The notes: generated by a model not told the origin, from the sequence alone. Shown: positions 1 through 8,684, counted from the stretch's first letter. The stretch is DNA of 32,756 nucleotides from Azoarcus taiwanensis (GCF_012910885.1 NZ_WTVM01000036.1:1-32756); one strand, 5' to 3'. Numbers and translations are program-made.

Positions 1-947
1 ATCTGCTCACTGCGCACGCCGGCCAGCGCCCACGCATCGGCGATCACCTCACGCTGCCCGAGCACGGAGGGCGCGGTATAGCCGACTTTCTGGCTGCCGT
101 CGTTGTTGATGGCGCTGCCCAGTACGACCGCCACGACCGGATCGCCGTCGCGCAGCGCATCGGACAGGCGCCGCAGCACCACGGCCGCCACGCCATTGCC
201 GCCATAGGTGCCCTGGGCCTGCGCATCGAACGGGCGGCAATGCCCATCGGGCGAGAAGATCATGCCCTGCTGGTACAAATAGCCGCTCACCTGCGGGAAG
301 GAGACGGCCACACCACCAGCGATGGCCATGTCGCATTCGCCGGATCTCAGGCTCTCGCATGCCAGGTGGGTGGCGACCAATGAACTGGAGCAGGCCGTCT
401 GCACGGACAGGGCCGGGCCGCGAAGATCCAGCTTGTAGGCGGCGCGCGTCGCCACGTAGTCCTTGTCATTGGCCATCAGGGACTGCAGGCTGCGCACGTG
501 CGCCACTTCGGCGATGTTGATCGCCTCGCGCCCTGGGTAGGTGCTGATTCGGGCGGAGCCGAACACGCCGGTCTTGTGTGGCACCGCTCGGGGTGCATAG
601 CCAGCGTGCTCCAGCGCGTGCCAGGCCATCTGCAGGAACAGCCGCTGCTGCGGGTCGAGCAGTTCGGCTTCCTGGCGGGAGTAGCCGAACAGCTCGGCGT
701 CGAAAGCCTCGGCGTCGGGCACCACGGTTCCACGCGGCACAAAGGCCGGATCGTCGATGACCGATGCCGGAATCCCGGCATCCAGCAGTTCCTGCCGCGA
801 AAACTGCCGACTGCATTCACGCCCGGCCAGCAGGTTGGCCCAATAGGCGTCGCTGTCGGCCGCGTCCGGGAACCGGCTGGCATGACCGATCACCGCGATC
901 GGCTCGCAGTCGGGATAGTGCTGCTTCAAGCGTTCTTCGATATTCAT
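1..947 (-). CDS. irp1: Yersiniabactin-type PKS/NRPS HMWP1-like, N-terminal ketosynthase part (runs off left edge)
   Basis: The first 315 codons encode the beginning of a type I ketosynthase. The fold entry PIAVIGHASRFPDA lies at residues 16-29, the active-site cysteine is in VQTACSSS (Cys186), and the NNDGS motif is near residue 281. The two catalytic histidines would lie beyond the window edge. In yersiniabactin synthesis HMWP1 takes the bis-heterocyclic chain from HMWP2, extends it with malonyl units through KS-AT-MT-KR-ACP, adds a last thiazoline and releases the product; only the KS is seen here. The ATG overlaps the irp2 stop codon by four bases (ATGA), with GGGGAG just upstream inside irp2, so the two are translationally coupled. 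The order irp2-irp1 is that of the Yersinia island. The KS-first start fits HMWP1 and excludes PchF, which has no KS. A micacocidin-type relative cannot be excluded. Confidence 0.88.
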   Translation of the reverse strand, partial: MNIEERLKQHYPDCEPIAVIGHASRFPDAADSDAYWANLLAGRECSRQFSRQELLDAGIPASVIDDPAFVPRGTVVPDAEAFDAELFGYSRQEAELLDPQQRLFLQMAWHALEHAGYAPRAVPHKTGVFGSARISTYPGREAINIAEVAHVRSLQSLMANDKDYVATRAAYKLDLRGPALSVQTACSSSLVATHLACESLRSGECDMAIAGGVAVSFPQVSGYLYQQGMIFSPDGHCRPFDAQAQGTYGGNGVAAVVLRRLSDALRDGDPVVAVVLGSAINNDGSQKVGYTAPSVLGQREVIADAWALAGVRSEQ

Positions 948-3900
948 GATGTCTCCCCGCGCCGACGTTGCGCACGCGCCCTGCGCTGCGCCAGCAGTTC
1001 GCGGCGCTCGTCCCCGGGCGTTGCGGTGTCATTCGTCGTGTTCGATCTGCCGTGCAGGTGCGCTGCCAGTGCCAGCGGCGTGGCCTGGGCAAACAAGTCG
1101 GTGACCAGCAGGCCGGTGTGGCCCGTCTGGGTCAGGTGCACATGCAACTGAACCAATTTCAGGGACGTGGCGCCTGCATCGAAAAAGGACTGGCGAGGCT
1201 GGATCGGCCTCCCGACCACCAGCTCGAAATGCCGGCACAGTGCTTGCACCAAGGTGTCATCGGCCCGCAGTGGCGTGGCCGTGGCTGACGGTTCGACAGC
1301 ACGCCGCGCAGGTGCGTGATCTGCGCTCCGCGACATCCCCTCAAGGCGAGGCACCAGTGCCTGCAATGGCTGATCCCAGGCCGCGTCTTCGCTTGCCAGC
1401 CGCTGCAACAACGAGACGTAGCGGTCGAAGGCGGCCTGAATCTGCTGCGGTTCGAACAGCTCCTGCACGTAATCCCAGTTGAAGCGCAACTCGCCCTCGG
1501 ACTCGTACACCTGGTGGTCGAGCCAGACCTGGGGGGTGTGCGACAAGCCCCAGCGTGGCTTCATCCAGGACGCATGGGCGAGGAAGCGATCCTGTTCGAA
1601 GCCCAGGGCGCTGGTGAACACCACGGGCATGGCGGCAGCCGCCTGTCCAGCGCGCCGGGCCAGTTGGCGCATGACTTGAATGGCCGAAACATCGCGATGC
1701 AACAGATCCTGGCGCAGGCGTTGCTGCAAGCCCTGGGCGCTGCTGCGCCAGTCCGCGGTCGGTTGCCAGGCCAGCAGCAGCAACGTCGTGAAGTCGCCCA
1801 GTACCTGCTCGATCTGCGGGTGCAGCGGCTCGCGGTCGAACAGGGTGAGGTTCAGGCTCAGCTCGTCGTGGCCGGCCCAGGCCGACAAGGTGGCGGCATA
1901 GGCCGAAAGCAGCAATGCCGACGGGGTCAAACCTTCGGCACGCGCACGCGCCTTGAGCGCCTCCCACTGCGGGGCGGCGAGCCTGGCGGACAGTCGCGCG
2001 AAGTGCGGCAGGCCCACGTCGCCCGGGTCGCAGCGCAATGGCAGGCGCGGGGCCGGCGGCAGATGATCCAGGCGGCGCGCCCAGTACGCCAACGAGACGT
2101 CGTTGGTTGGCCGCTGCTGCACATGCTCCAGATAATCGCGGAAGCCAATCTCCAGCTCCGGCAGCGACTGCCCGGGATCGGTGTAGAGCTGTTCCAGTTC
2201 GGCAAGCAGGATCTGCATGCTCAGGCCATCGAGCATCAGGTTGTCCAGGCACACGAACAGGCTGGCCTTGGCGCCGCCATCGACCAGGGCGGCCTGAATG
2301 TCGAAAACGGGCCAGCGCGATGGATCGAGTACCTGCCGGGCCAGACGCTCGCGCAATGCCACGGCTTCCGGGGCGTCCAGGTCGGTCACCGGATGGCATG
2401 GCAGCCTGAAGTCCGGCACCTGCGGCAAAACCTGCTGCATGCCGTCGCGAACCACTGCCCGCAGGGTGTCGTGCCGGCTGACCAACCGATTCATGGCCCG
2501 CTCGAAGCGCGCGACATCCAGATCGCTCACCTCGAATTCGACGAAGAAATGCGAGCCGATCCCGCCCAGCGCGAACCCTGGCTGCCGCCCCACCAGATAG
2601 GCCTGCTGCACATCGGTCAGCGGGAAAGGCGCATAGCGGCGCGTGGGGTCGTGCCGCAGGCCTGGCGTACTGATGGTGTCGCCGCAACGCACGGTCTCGG
2701 CGAATGCCGCCAGCGTCGGGAAGTCGAACAGGTCGCCGAGCGCCGCCGAAAAGCCGCGCCGGTTCAGTTCCCCGATCAGGCGCGTCGCCAGCAAACTGTC
2801 CCCGCCCAGGCGGAAGAAATGACTGTCCCGGTAAAGGTGTTCCACCTTCAAGAGGTCGCGCCAGAGACTGGCCACAGCCTGTTCCGTGACACCCTGGGGC
2901 AGTTGCCGCTCGGCGCCGGCCTCGGGCGCGCCATGAGTGCAGTGCGCCAACAGGCCGCGGTGATCCACCTTGCCGTTGGCGGTCAATGGCAAGGCCTCCA
3001 GGAAGTACAGCCGTTGCGGCACCATGTAGCCTGGGAGCAGGCCGCGCAGTGCCCGGGCCAGCCGGTCGGCATCCGGCCTGAGCACTTCCTGCGGCGCACG
3101 GGACACCAGGCACTGCACATGCCCCAGCACCGCCTGGGCTTCGTTGCGCATTCCCTGTCTTGCCAACAGGTCCTGCCACCAGGGCGTCTCGTGCAGCCGG
3201 CGGGCCAGGCCTTCCTCGTGGCCGTCAGCCAGCAGCTCGGTGGAAACCAGCGCCAGGCACGAAACCCGATTCAGTTCCTGGACGAACACCATGGCCGAAG
3301 GTGCCGCCAGGGCCAGCACCGCCTGGACCCCGGCGTCGCCCACGCGGTGCAAGGCATTGTTGGCCCACACCAGATCGGCCTGATGCCGATCCTCCTGCGC
3401 CACGCCGGCATGCCAGCGCCGAACCTCGGCATGCGCATGCCGCTGCAACCGTTCCGTGGCGCGAAGCACCATCTCCGGCGAGTCATCCCACGCGGTATAA
3501 GCCACATCGCCCGCATCCAGGTGCCGGAGAAGCTGCTCCGCAGCCAGGCCGCTGCGTGCGCCGACCTCATGCAGCCGTACCGGACGGCCCAGCGTCTTCG
3601 CCAGCGTCCGGATCAGGTCGGCCAGCACCGCGATGGCCGCGTGCATGCCGGGGGAACGCAGCAGCAACTGCTCCGGTGCCCAGAATGGATGGTTCAGCAG
3701 CGTTCGCGCAGGCCGCTCACCACGGATGATCTGGGCCAGCGGCGCATGGTGCGTCAACAGCATGTTGGCCGCTTCCCGCAGCGGATGTTCGCCGCTCGGT
3801 TGCCAGGCCGGCGGCATGCTCTCCACCGGCGCATGGACGTCATCGTCCAGGCGCTGCAGGTAGCCCTGTCGATGCAGATGCTCCAGCCAACGCGCCACCA

Positions 3901-6900
3901 GGCCGGCCCACTGCGGCTGCGCGCCGTACTCCGCCATCACGCCCTGCGCGGTGACGCGGCCGGTCAGATTCACCCCTTGCCGCATCAGGTGCTCGTACAG
4001 GAAGCCGGCCACGAGGCGTGCCATATCCGTTTCGTGATCCGCCTCGGCCGGCCCCGCATGCCAGGCCTCGCCTAGCAGCAGCGCGGCGTAGTCCGCGGGC
4101 AGCGACGGGGCGCCGGGCTGCGGACTGGACAGCGCCGTTCCCTGCGGCACCACGAAGCCCACCAGGGCTTTTTCGCGCTCTCCCACGGCCAGCGCCACCG
4201 CGCTCTTGACGCCCTCGACCCGCAACAGGGCCGCTTCGATCTCGCCAAGCTCGATGCGGTAGCCGCCCACCTTGACCTGCTTGTCACGACGGCCAAGGAA
4301 TTCCAACCGGCCGTCCGGCCAGTAGCAGCCCATGTCGCCGGTGCGATACCAGCGCTCGCCTTGCCAGCTCACGAATTGCTGCGCCGTGCGCTCCGGGTCG
4401 TTGAAATAGCCCAGCGCCACGCCTTCGCCGCCAATCCACAGCTCGCCCGGAACCCAGTCCGGGCAATCGCGGCCTTGTGCATCGGCCACGCGGTACTTCT
4501 GCCGCGCCAACGGATAGCCGTAGGGAATGGATCGCCAATGCGGCGGCACGGAATCCACGTCGAAGACGTTGGACCAGATGGACGCCTCGGTCGCACCACC
4601 CATGGCCACGAACTTCCCATCCGGGCGAAACGCGCGGTAGCGGCCGGGCAAGTCCAGGCCGATCCAGTCGCCGGAGAGCATCACCATGCGCAAGCGGGCG
4701 GGAGCCTGCAGCTCGAAACCCTCGGCATAGGTCAGCAGCATGTCCAGCAGCGCCGGAACCGTGTTCCAGACCGTCACGCCATGTCGCTCGATGACCTCGC
4801 ACCAGCAGGCCGGGTCGCGTCGCTGGCCCTCGTCGACCAGCACCAGCGCACCGCCGGCCGAGAGCAGCCCGAAGATGTCGTACACCGACAGGTCGAAATG
4901 CAGCGCCGACAATGCCAGTACCCGGTCATCTGCCGAAACGGCGTAGCGCCGGTTCAACTCCACGCAGGTATTGAGCGCCCCACGGTGGGAAATGATCACG
5001 CCCTTGGGTGTGCCGGTGGAGCCCGACGTGTAGATGATGTAGGCCGGCTCGCGCGCATCGACCTGCACGGGATCGACCAGCGGGGCATGGTCCGCGGCCT
5101 CCTGCCAAGCCAGGAAGGTGACGCCGGCCACGACGTCGTCCAGGCCGTCGTCGCGGCATACCAGCACCAGCTTCGCCCCCGCGCCCTGGTAGATGGTGCG
5201 CCGCCGCTCCAACGGCTGATCCGGCGACACCGGCACATACACCGCACCCGCATGGAGAATGCCCAGCGCGGCTACGACCTGGCCGATGCCCTTGGACATG
5301 CTGATCGCCACCCGGTCGCCCGGTTGCACACCTTGCGCGGCCAATGCGCCGGCACAACGACGTGCCAGGGAGGCCAGCTCGGCGTAGGTCAATCGGCGCT
5401 CGCCATGCACCAGGGCCAAGGCATCCGGTCGCGTCCGCGCCTGCTGCCAGAAACCCTCGTGCAGCAATCCATCGGGCGCCGGTATATCGCCATGGGCATT
5501 GACCCGCTCGCGCACCGCCCGTTGCGCCTGCGGCATGGGATCGGGCAAGGGTTCCCGCCAGGCCTGCGGATGCGCCAGCAGGTGCCGCACCAGGCCCACG
5601 TAGGCCTGGAACATCGCTTCGAGCAGGCCGGTCGGGAACAGGGCCTCGTTGCTGTCCCATTGCAGGAACACCGAGCCGGCATGTTCGTAGGCCAGATGGT
5701 CGATCCAGACCTGCGGCGTTTGCGAAATCCCCCAGCCGGGAACGCCCAGGGTGCGCTCCACGTCCCGGCCGAACAGAGGGCGGCCCAGGTTGCTGGTGAA
5801 CACCACCGGGGCGCCGTGGGGATAGGCGCCCGGCGTCTTGCGCAGTTCGCGCAGCAGTTCCACGCCCGACCAATGCCGATGCTCGTAGGCCTCGGTGAAG
5901 GTCTGCTGGTTGCCCCGTGCCAGCGTATCGAAACTCGATCCCTCGCCGGCGATGTCCAGCAGCAGGATGTTGGTGAAGTCGGCGATCATCCCGTCCACGG
6001 CGGGATGCAGCGGCTGGCGGTCGAACAGCGTCAGGTTCAGCAGCAGCCGTGGCTGGCTGCACCAGCGTGCCAGCACCGCGCCGAAGCAGGTCGCCAGCGC
6101 CATCGTCGGCGTCACGCCGCATTCGCCCGCCAGGCCCTGGAACCGCGCCCAGTCCTCGGCGGTGATTTCCACCCGCTGGCGCGAGATGCGAACCTGCTTG
6201 ATCTGCGCCGGTTCGCAGGCCAGCGGCAACCGCGGTGCGTGCGGCAAACTGCCCGAGCGCTCCATCCAGAACGCCTTGGCCTGCTGGCGGGCCGCCTCGT
6301 TCTCCTGCGCCGCCTGGGCCAGATAGCTGCGGAAATCGTAGTCGCCGGGGATCGCCGGCAGGCACTCGCCGCGAACCAGCGCCGCCAGTTCATCGAACAC
6401 CAGGCTGAAGCTCGCGGCATCGAGCACCAGCAGGTCGATGTCCGCGTGCAGGCGGTGATGCCCGTCGGGCAGCAAGCTGAGCTGGAAATCGAAGTTCTCG
6501 CCTTGCCCGACGGCCAGAACCCGGTGGCCATGACGCGCACGCATGGCCAGCAAGTGGGCCTCGCACTGGGCGGGCGAAGCGCTGCGCAGGTCGTGCAGCG
6601 TCAGGCCGCGCCAGCGGGTACCGGGGCGGCGTTGCTGGCGGCCATCATCCAGAAACGTCACCGTTAGCATGGGATGCCTTTCGACCAGCGCGCCGATGGC
6701 CTGCTCCAAGGCATCGGCATCCAGACCCTGGCCGTCGAACTCCTGGTACAGATGGCAGCCGACACCGCCCAGCGTCTGGTGGGGCGCCCGACCCACCAGG
6801 TAGGCGTGCTGCACGGGTGTCAGGTCGAAGGGGAGCCCATCGGCCATGGTCGGCCAGGCGCCAGCGGCGGGGGAGGCGGAACCGCTCGGCTCTGGGGATG

Positions 6901-7183
6901 CCGTCTGAGCAGCCGGCGCCGTAGCCGGGCAGTCCTGCAGCAACTGGCTCCACCCGCGCAAGGTGGGCTGCTGGTAGAGATCGCGCAATTTGATCTTGTG
7001 GCCGCGCCTGCGCAGTCGATGCATCCAGGCCATCAGGCGCATCGAATCCATGCCCAGTTTCAGGAGACTGGCGTCGGCATCAAATTGCCCGCTGGGTATC
7101 CCGAGGTCGGCGACGATCTCCTCACGAAGCGTCGCTTCGAAGTGTCCATTCAGTGGCGTGTCGTTTTGTCTCGCTTTCGTCAC
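944..7183 (-). CDS. irp2: HMWP2-like nonribosomal peptide synthetase (ArCP-Cy1-A[MT]-PCP1-Cy2-PCP2)
   Basis: This 2079-residue cytosolic NRPS has the order of yersiniabactin HMWP2 (about 2035 residues). It has an aryl carrier protein with phosphopantetheine site GMDS (Ser47) and cyclization domain Cy1 at about 118-545 with the Cy signature D250xxxxD255xxS258. The adenylation domain spans about 575-1010 and 1370-1410, with YTSGSTGTPKG at 718-728, YRTGD at 946-950 and NGKVD at 1403-1407. A methyltransferase-like insert (about 1040-1360) interrupts it. PCP1 follows (GGDS, Ser1463), then Cy2 (D1647xxxxD1652xxS1655) and PCP2 (GATS, Ser2007). Pocket residues D764, L765, Y768, N807, I869 and W870 agree with the known cysteine code of HMWP2/PchE. 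The expected job is to condense and cyclise two cysteines onto an aryl starter such as salicylate. PchE is much shorter and lacks Cy2/PCP2. The GTG start is chosen because GAGGG lies six bases upstream; irp1 overlaps the end. Confidence 0.93.
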   Translation of the reverse strand: MTKARQNDTPLNGHFEATLREEIVADLGIPSGQFDADASLLKLGMDSMRLMAWMHRLRRRGHKIKLRDLYQQPTLRGWSQLLQDCPATAPAAQTASPEPSGSASPAAGAWPTMADGLPFDLTPVQHAYLVGRAPHQTLGGVGCHLYQEFDGQGLDADALEQAIGALVERHPMLTVTFLDDGRQQRRPGTRWRGLTLHDLRSASPAQCEAHLLAMRARHGHRVLAVGQGENFDFQLSLLPDGHHRLHADIDLLVLDAASFSLVFDELAALVRGECLPAIPGDYDFRSYLAQAAQENEAARQQAKAFWMERSGSLPHAPRLPLACEPAQIKQVRISRQRVEITAEDWARFQGLAGECGVTPTMALATCFGAVLARWCSQPRLLLNLTLFDRQPLHPAVDGMIADFTNILLLDIAGEGSSFDTLARGNQQTFTEAYEHRHWSGVELLRELRKTPGAYPHGAPVVFTSNLGRPLFGRDVERTLGVPGWGISQTPQVWIDHLAYEHAGSVFLQWDSNEALFPTGLLEAMFQAYVGLVRHLLAHPQAWREPLPDPMPQAQRAVRERVNAHGDIPAPDGLLHEGFWQQARTRPDALALVHGERRLTYAELASLARRCAGALAAQGVQPGDRVAISMSKGIGQVVAALGILHAGAVYVPVSPDQPLERRRTIYQGAGAKLVLVCRDDGLDDVVAGVTFLAWQEAADHAPLVDPVQVDAREPAYIIYTSGSTGTPKGVIISHRGALNTCVELNRRYAVSADDRVLALSALHFDLSVYDIFGLLSAGGALVLVDEGQRRDPACWCEVIERHGVTVWNTVPALLDMLLTYAEGFELQAPARLRMVMLSGDWIGLDLPGRYRAFRPDGKFVAMGGATEASIWSNVFDVDSVPPHWRSIPYGYPLARQKYRVADAQGRDCPDWVPGELWIGGEGVALGYFNDPERTAQQFVSWQGERWYRTGDMGCYWPDGRLEFLGRRDKQVKVGGYRIELGEIEAALLRVEGVKSAVALAVGEREKALVGFVVPQGTALSSPQPGAPSLPADYAALLLGEAWHAGPAEADHETDMARLVAGFLYEHLMRQGVNLTGRVTAQGVMAEYGAQPQWAGLVARWLEHLHRQGYLQRLDDDVHAPVESMPPAWQPSGEHPLREAANMLLTHHAPLAQIIRGERPARTLLNHPFWAPEQLLLRSPGMHAAIAVLADLIRTLAKTLGRPVRLHEVGARSGLAAEQLLRHLDAGDVAYTAWDDSPEMVLRATERLQRHAHAEVRRWHAGVAQEDRHQADLVWANNALHRVGDAGVQAVLALAAPSAMVFVQELNRVSCLALVSTELLADGHEEGLARRLHETPWWQDLLARQGMRNEAQAVLGHVQCLVSRAPQEVLRPDADRLARALRGLLPGYMVPQRLYFLEALPLTANGKVDHRGLLAHCTHGAPEAGAERQLPQGVTEQAVASLWRDLLKVEHLYRDSHFFRLGGDSLLATRLIGELNRRGFSAALGDLFDFPTLAAFAETVRCGDTISTPGLRHDPTRRYAPFPLTDVQQAYLVGRQPGFALGGIGSHFFVEFEVSDLDVARFERAMNRLVSRHDTLRAVVRDGMQQVLPQVPDFRLPCHPVTDLDAPEAVALRERLARQVLDPSRWPVFDIQAALVDGGAKASLFVCLDNLMLDGLSMQILLAELEQLYTDPGQSLPELEIGFRDYLEHVQQRPTNDVSLAYWARRLDHLPPAPRLPLRCDPGDVGLPHFARLSARLAAPQWEALKARARAEGLTPSALLLSAYAATLSAWAGHDELSLNLTLFDREPLHPQIEQVLGDFTTLLLLAWQPTADWRSSAQGLQQRLRQDLLHRDVSAIQVMRQLARRAGQAAAAMPVVFTSALGFEQDRFLAHASWMKPRWGLSHTPQVWLDHQVYESEGELRFNWDYVQELFEPQQIQAAFDRYVSLLQRLASEDAAWDQPLQALVPRLEGMSRSADHAPARRAVEPSATATPLRADDTLVQALCRHFELVVGRPIQPRQSFFDAGATSLKLVQLHVHLTQTGHTGLLVTDLFAQATPLALAAHLHGRSNTTNDTATPGDERRELLAQRRARAQRRRGETS

Positions 7184-7244
7184 GAAAAACCCTCTTTTTA
7201 TCTCCGCCTATCCTTGGATGCCCTCGATACTCGCGCCCAGGCGC

Positions 7245-7298
7245 TTACCTAGGCCGCGATCGAGCCTCCGCTAGCACATGCTGGTTGAGCACCAGCAC
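7245..7298 (-). other. Possible 17-codon leader peptide frame with internal hairpin ahead of irp2
   Basis: A short frame begins with GTG at 7298, with GGAAG five bases upstream, and encodes MLVLNQHVLAEARSRPR before a TAA at 7245-7247. A perfect 7-bp stem (TGCTGGT / ACCAGCA, 5-nt loop, 7279-7297) occupies its first codons. The last codons include several that are usually rare in GC-rich genomes (CTA, CGA, CCT, AGG). It lies inside the predicted irp2 5' leader, 61 bp before the irp2 GTG. The frame stays open upstream of the GTG to about 7352, so it could instead be the tail of a lost gene. Translation is unproven. Confidence 0.22.
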
Positions 7299-7368
7299 CC
7301 CGTCTTCCGAAAGACTGCCGCCGTAAGTTGCACCTCTCAGTACATGTGGCTCTCAGTCTTGAAATTCA

Positions 7369-7398
7369 AATACAAATGAGATGTATTCGTATATTCAA
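7369..7398 (-). promoter_or_regulatory. Predicted irp2 promoter with overlapping dyad (possible Fur site)
   Basis: On the minus strand TTGAAT (7398-7393) is followed after 18 bases by TGTATT (7374-7369), a 4/6 match for each sigma70 box. A perfect dyad AATACA-N7-TGTATT (7369-7387) covers the -10 box and half of the spacer, where a repressor would block RNA polymerase. Its agreement with the 19-bp Fur consensus is only modest (about 8/19). A second weak Fur-like match (11/19) lies at 7399-7417. Iron repression of irp2 is known in yersiniabactin systems; its exact site here is inferred. The predicted 5' leader would be about 180 nt. Confidence 0.4.
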
Positions 7399-7425
7399 CT
7401 CAATGATTCCCAAATTCCGAAATCC

Positions 7426-7455
7426 GTGCTAACGGTTTCCGGAAAAAAATTGATG
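7426..7455 (-). promoter_or_regulatory. Candidate YbtA/PchR-type activator box upstream of irp2
   Basis: Read toward irp2, the element starts CATCAATTTTTTTCCG and continues GAAACCGTTAGCAC. It matches 27 of 30 bases of the element at 8614-8643 upstream of ybtX. It contains the palindrome TTTCCGGAAA. It ends 27 bp before the predicted -35 box, a normal position for an AraC-family activator. YbtA is known to activate irp2 through repeated sequences upstream; assigning this element to the local regulator is inference. Confidence 0.5.
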
Positions 7456-7583
7456 GATCAAGGATTTTTGTTGCAGCGCATCGCTACGATGGTTGAAGCG
7501 TTTCACGATGCATCATGATGGTCGCCATTGCCGCCATGGTGGGGGGCAAGCGTGGCGGCGCGTGGCCCGCACGGCCAGCGAGA

Positions 7584-8597
7584 TTAGAGCAAGCACACCA
7601 TAGAGGTGTCTTGGTGTGCGATGCGTGGGCTGATGCCCAGGGCGCATTGCTTGGGCGTGATGCCGGTGTGGCCGCGGAACATGCGGCTGAAGTGACTGAG
7701 GTTGGCGAAGCCGCAGCAGGCGGCGGTTTCTGTAACGCTGGTGCCGCGCTTGAGCATGGCAATCGCGGCGTTGAGCCGGATGCGCGTCAGGCAGGCATGC
7801 ACCGCGCAGCCGTAGAGCGCCCGGAAGCCTTGCTGGAGGCGCTTTTCGTTCAGGCCCACGGCACGTGCCAGCGATTGCACCGTCCACTCCTGGGCGTAGT
7901 GCTTTTCCATCAGGGCGCGCGCCTCAATCAGCCGTTGCCGGTCGCTCGGCACGGGCAGCGGCATGTCGGCCTGCTCCAGGTTTTCCTGCACGAAGCAGGC
8001 GATGGCTTCCATGGCCTTGGCACGCAGGTACAGATCGCGGGACAGGCAAGGCCCGGCGTAGCTGCAGCCGAAGCCAAGCAGGCCGCAGGCAACACGTTGC
8101 AGCGTGCTGGAGGACGGCACCACGCCGAGGAAGGCATCGATATGCGACTGATCGCCTGACAGGGTGCGGGCGCGGCGGCGCAGCTCGTCCATGTTCAAGC
8201 CGGTCAGGTTGGCCATGGCGTCCGCCGGCATGTGGATGCTGACCAGGCGGAAGGCGCCGTCGGTCTGGCCATCGAGCACGTCCCAGCCGGAGGCGGCTTC
8301 GCCCGAGGCCATCAGGATGGTGAAGCCGGCGCTGACATCGACGACCGCGCCGTCGTCGAAGGCGGTTTGCATGTGCCCTTCGAGCAGAATGTTGACGCTG
8401 AAGGCGGCGGGGCCGGCGGCCTGGAAGGACCATTTGCCGCCGGGGCGGCCGCTGATGCAGCTGATGTAGAGGCCTTCGCTGGGCTGGTACATGTGCACGG
8501 CATGGCGCCAGTCTTCAGGCACGCCTTCAAGACCGTCTTCCTGCAGCTTGCTTGGATCTAGCGCTTGATCCGCACCCGGCTCCGCAATCCCCGACAT
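7584..8597 (-). CDS. ybtA: AraC-family transcriptional regulator, YbtA/PchR type
   Basis: The protein has 337 residues. Its C-terminal AraC/XylS DNA-binding domain (about 225-325) has two helix-turn-helix units, near 238-258 (VQSLARAVGLNEKRLQQGF) and 286-306. The second runs into the family signature CGFANLSHFSRMFRGHTGI. The N-terminal 200 residues form the sensor half and are expected to bind the ferric siderophore, as known for YbtA and PchR. YbtA has 319 residues, so the length fits. The gene sits between the biosynthetic genes and the divergent uptake genes, the place ybtA holds in the Yersinia island. The ATG at 8597 has AGGA seven bases upstream. Its likely -10 box, TATAAT on the minus strand (8682-8677), lies within the Fur box shared with ybtX, so iron probably represses it. 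It is the obvious ligand for the two 30-bp elements. Confidence 0.85.
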   Translation of the reverse strand: MSGIAEPGADQALDPSKLQEDGLEGVPEDWRHAVHMYQPSEGLYISCISGRPGGKWSFQAAGPAAFSVNILLEGHMQTAFDDGAVVDVSAGFTILMASGEAASGWDVLDGQTDGAFRLVSIHMPADAMANLTGLNMDELRRRARTLSGDQSHIDAFLGVVPSSSTLQRVACGLLGFGCSYAGPCLSRDLYLRAKAMEAIACFVQENLEQADMPLPVPSDRQRLIEARALMEKHYAQEWTVQSLARAVGLNEKRLQQGFRALYGCAVHACLTRIRLNAAIAMLKRGTSVTETAACCGFANLSHFSRMFRGHTGITPKQCALGISPRIAHQDTSMVCLL

Positions 8598-8613
8598 AAA
8601 TTTATCCTGAAAA

Positions 8614-8643
8614 CATCAAATTTTTTCCGTAAACCGTTAGCGC
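8614..8643 (+). promoter_or_regulatory. Candidate YbtA/PchR-type activator box upstream of ybtX
   Basis: Read toward ybtX, the element starts CATCAAATTTTTTCCG and continues TAAACCGTTAGCGC. It differs from the irp2 copy at three positions only. It ends 11 bp before a perfect -35 box for ybtX and also lies in the leader of the divergent regulator gene, where it could mediate autoregulation. The two copies are inverted with respect to each other on the chromosome, but each has the same orientation relative to the gene it would activate. Confidence 0.52.
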
Positions 8644-8654
8644 AATTTGCCTGA

Positions 8655-8684
8655 TTGACAAATCATAACGATTCTCATTATACG
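8655..8684 (+). promoter_or_regulatory. ybtX promoter overlapped by a Fur box; divergent -10 for ybtA
   Basis: TTGACA (8655-8660, perfect -35) is followed after 18 bases by TATACG (8679-8684). The spacer carries the 19-bp sequence 8664-8682, which on the minus strand reads TATAATGAGAATCGTTATG and agrees with the Fur consensus at 15 of 19 positions. The first six bases of that minus-strand read (TATAAT) form a perfect -10 box for the regulator gene, though its -35 is poor. One Fur dimer here could repress both divergent units when iron is plentiful. Confidence 0.72.

Larger units (their letters stand above)
7184..7583. other. irp2 upstream regulatory gap (400 bp)
   Basis: The gap between the end of the araC-type gene and the irp2 start holds no convincing gene. 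From right to left, in the direction of irp2 transcription, it contains the 30-bp conserved element (7426-7455), an AT-rich promoter-like stretch (7369-7398), two tandem CTCTCAGT repeats (7334-7341 and 7350-7357), two hairpins (7302-7315 and 7279-7297) and a possible 17-codon leader frame. The base composition between about 7360 and 7475 is much more AT-rich than the flanking genes, as expected for a regulated promoter. No clear terminator follows the araC-type gene. Confidence 0.7.

Noticed and set aside
1316-4075. Very long open frame on the plus strand opposite irp2 (over 900 codons), and a similar one at 4361-6667
   Set aside because: It mirrors the high-GC coding strand of irp2, whose domain motifs are unmistakable; the antisense translation shows no known motif and is rich in Gln, His, Arg and Ala, as expected for an antisense shadow.
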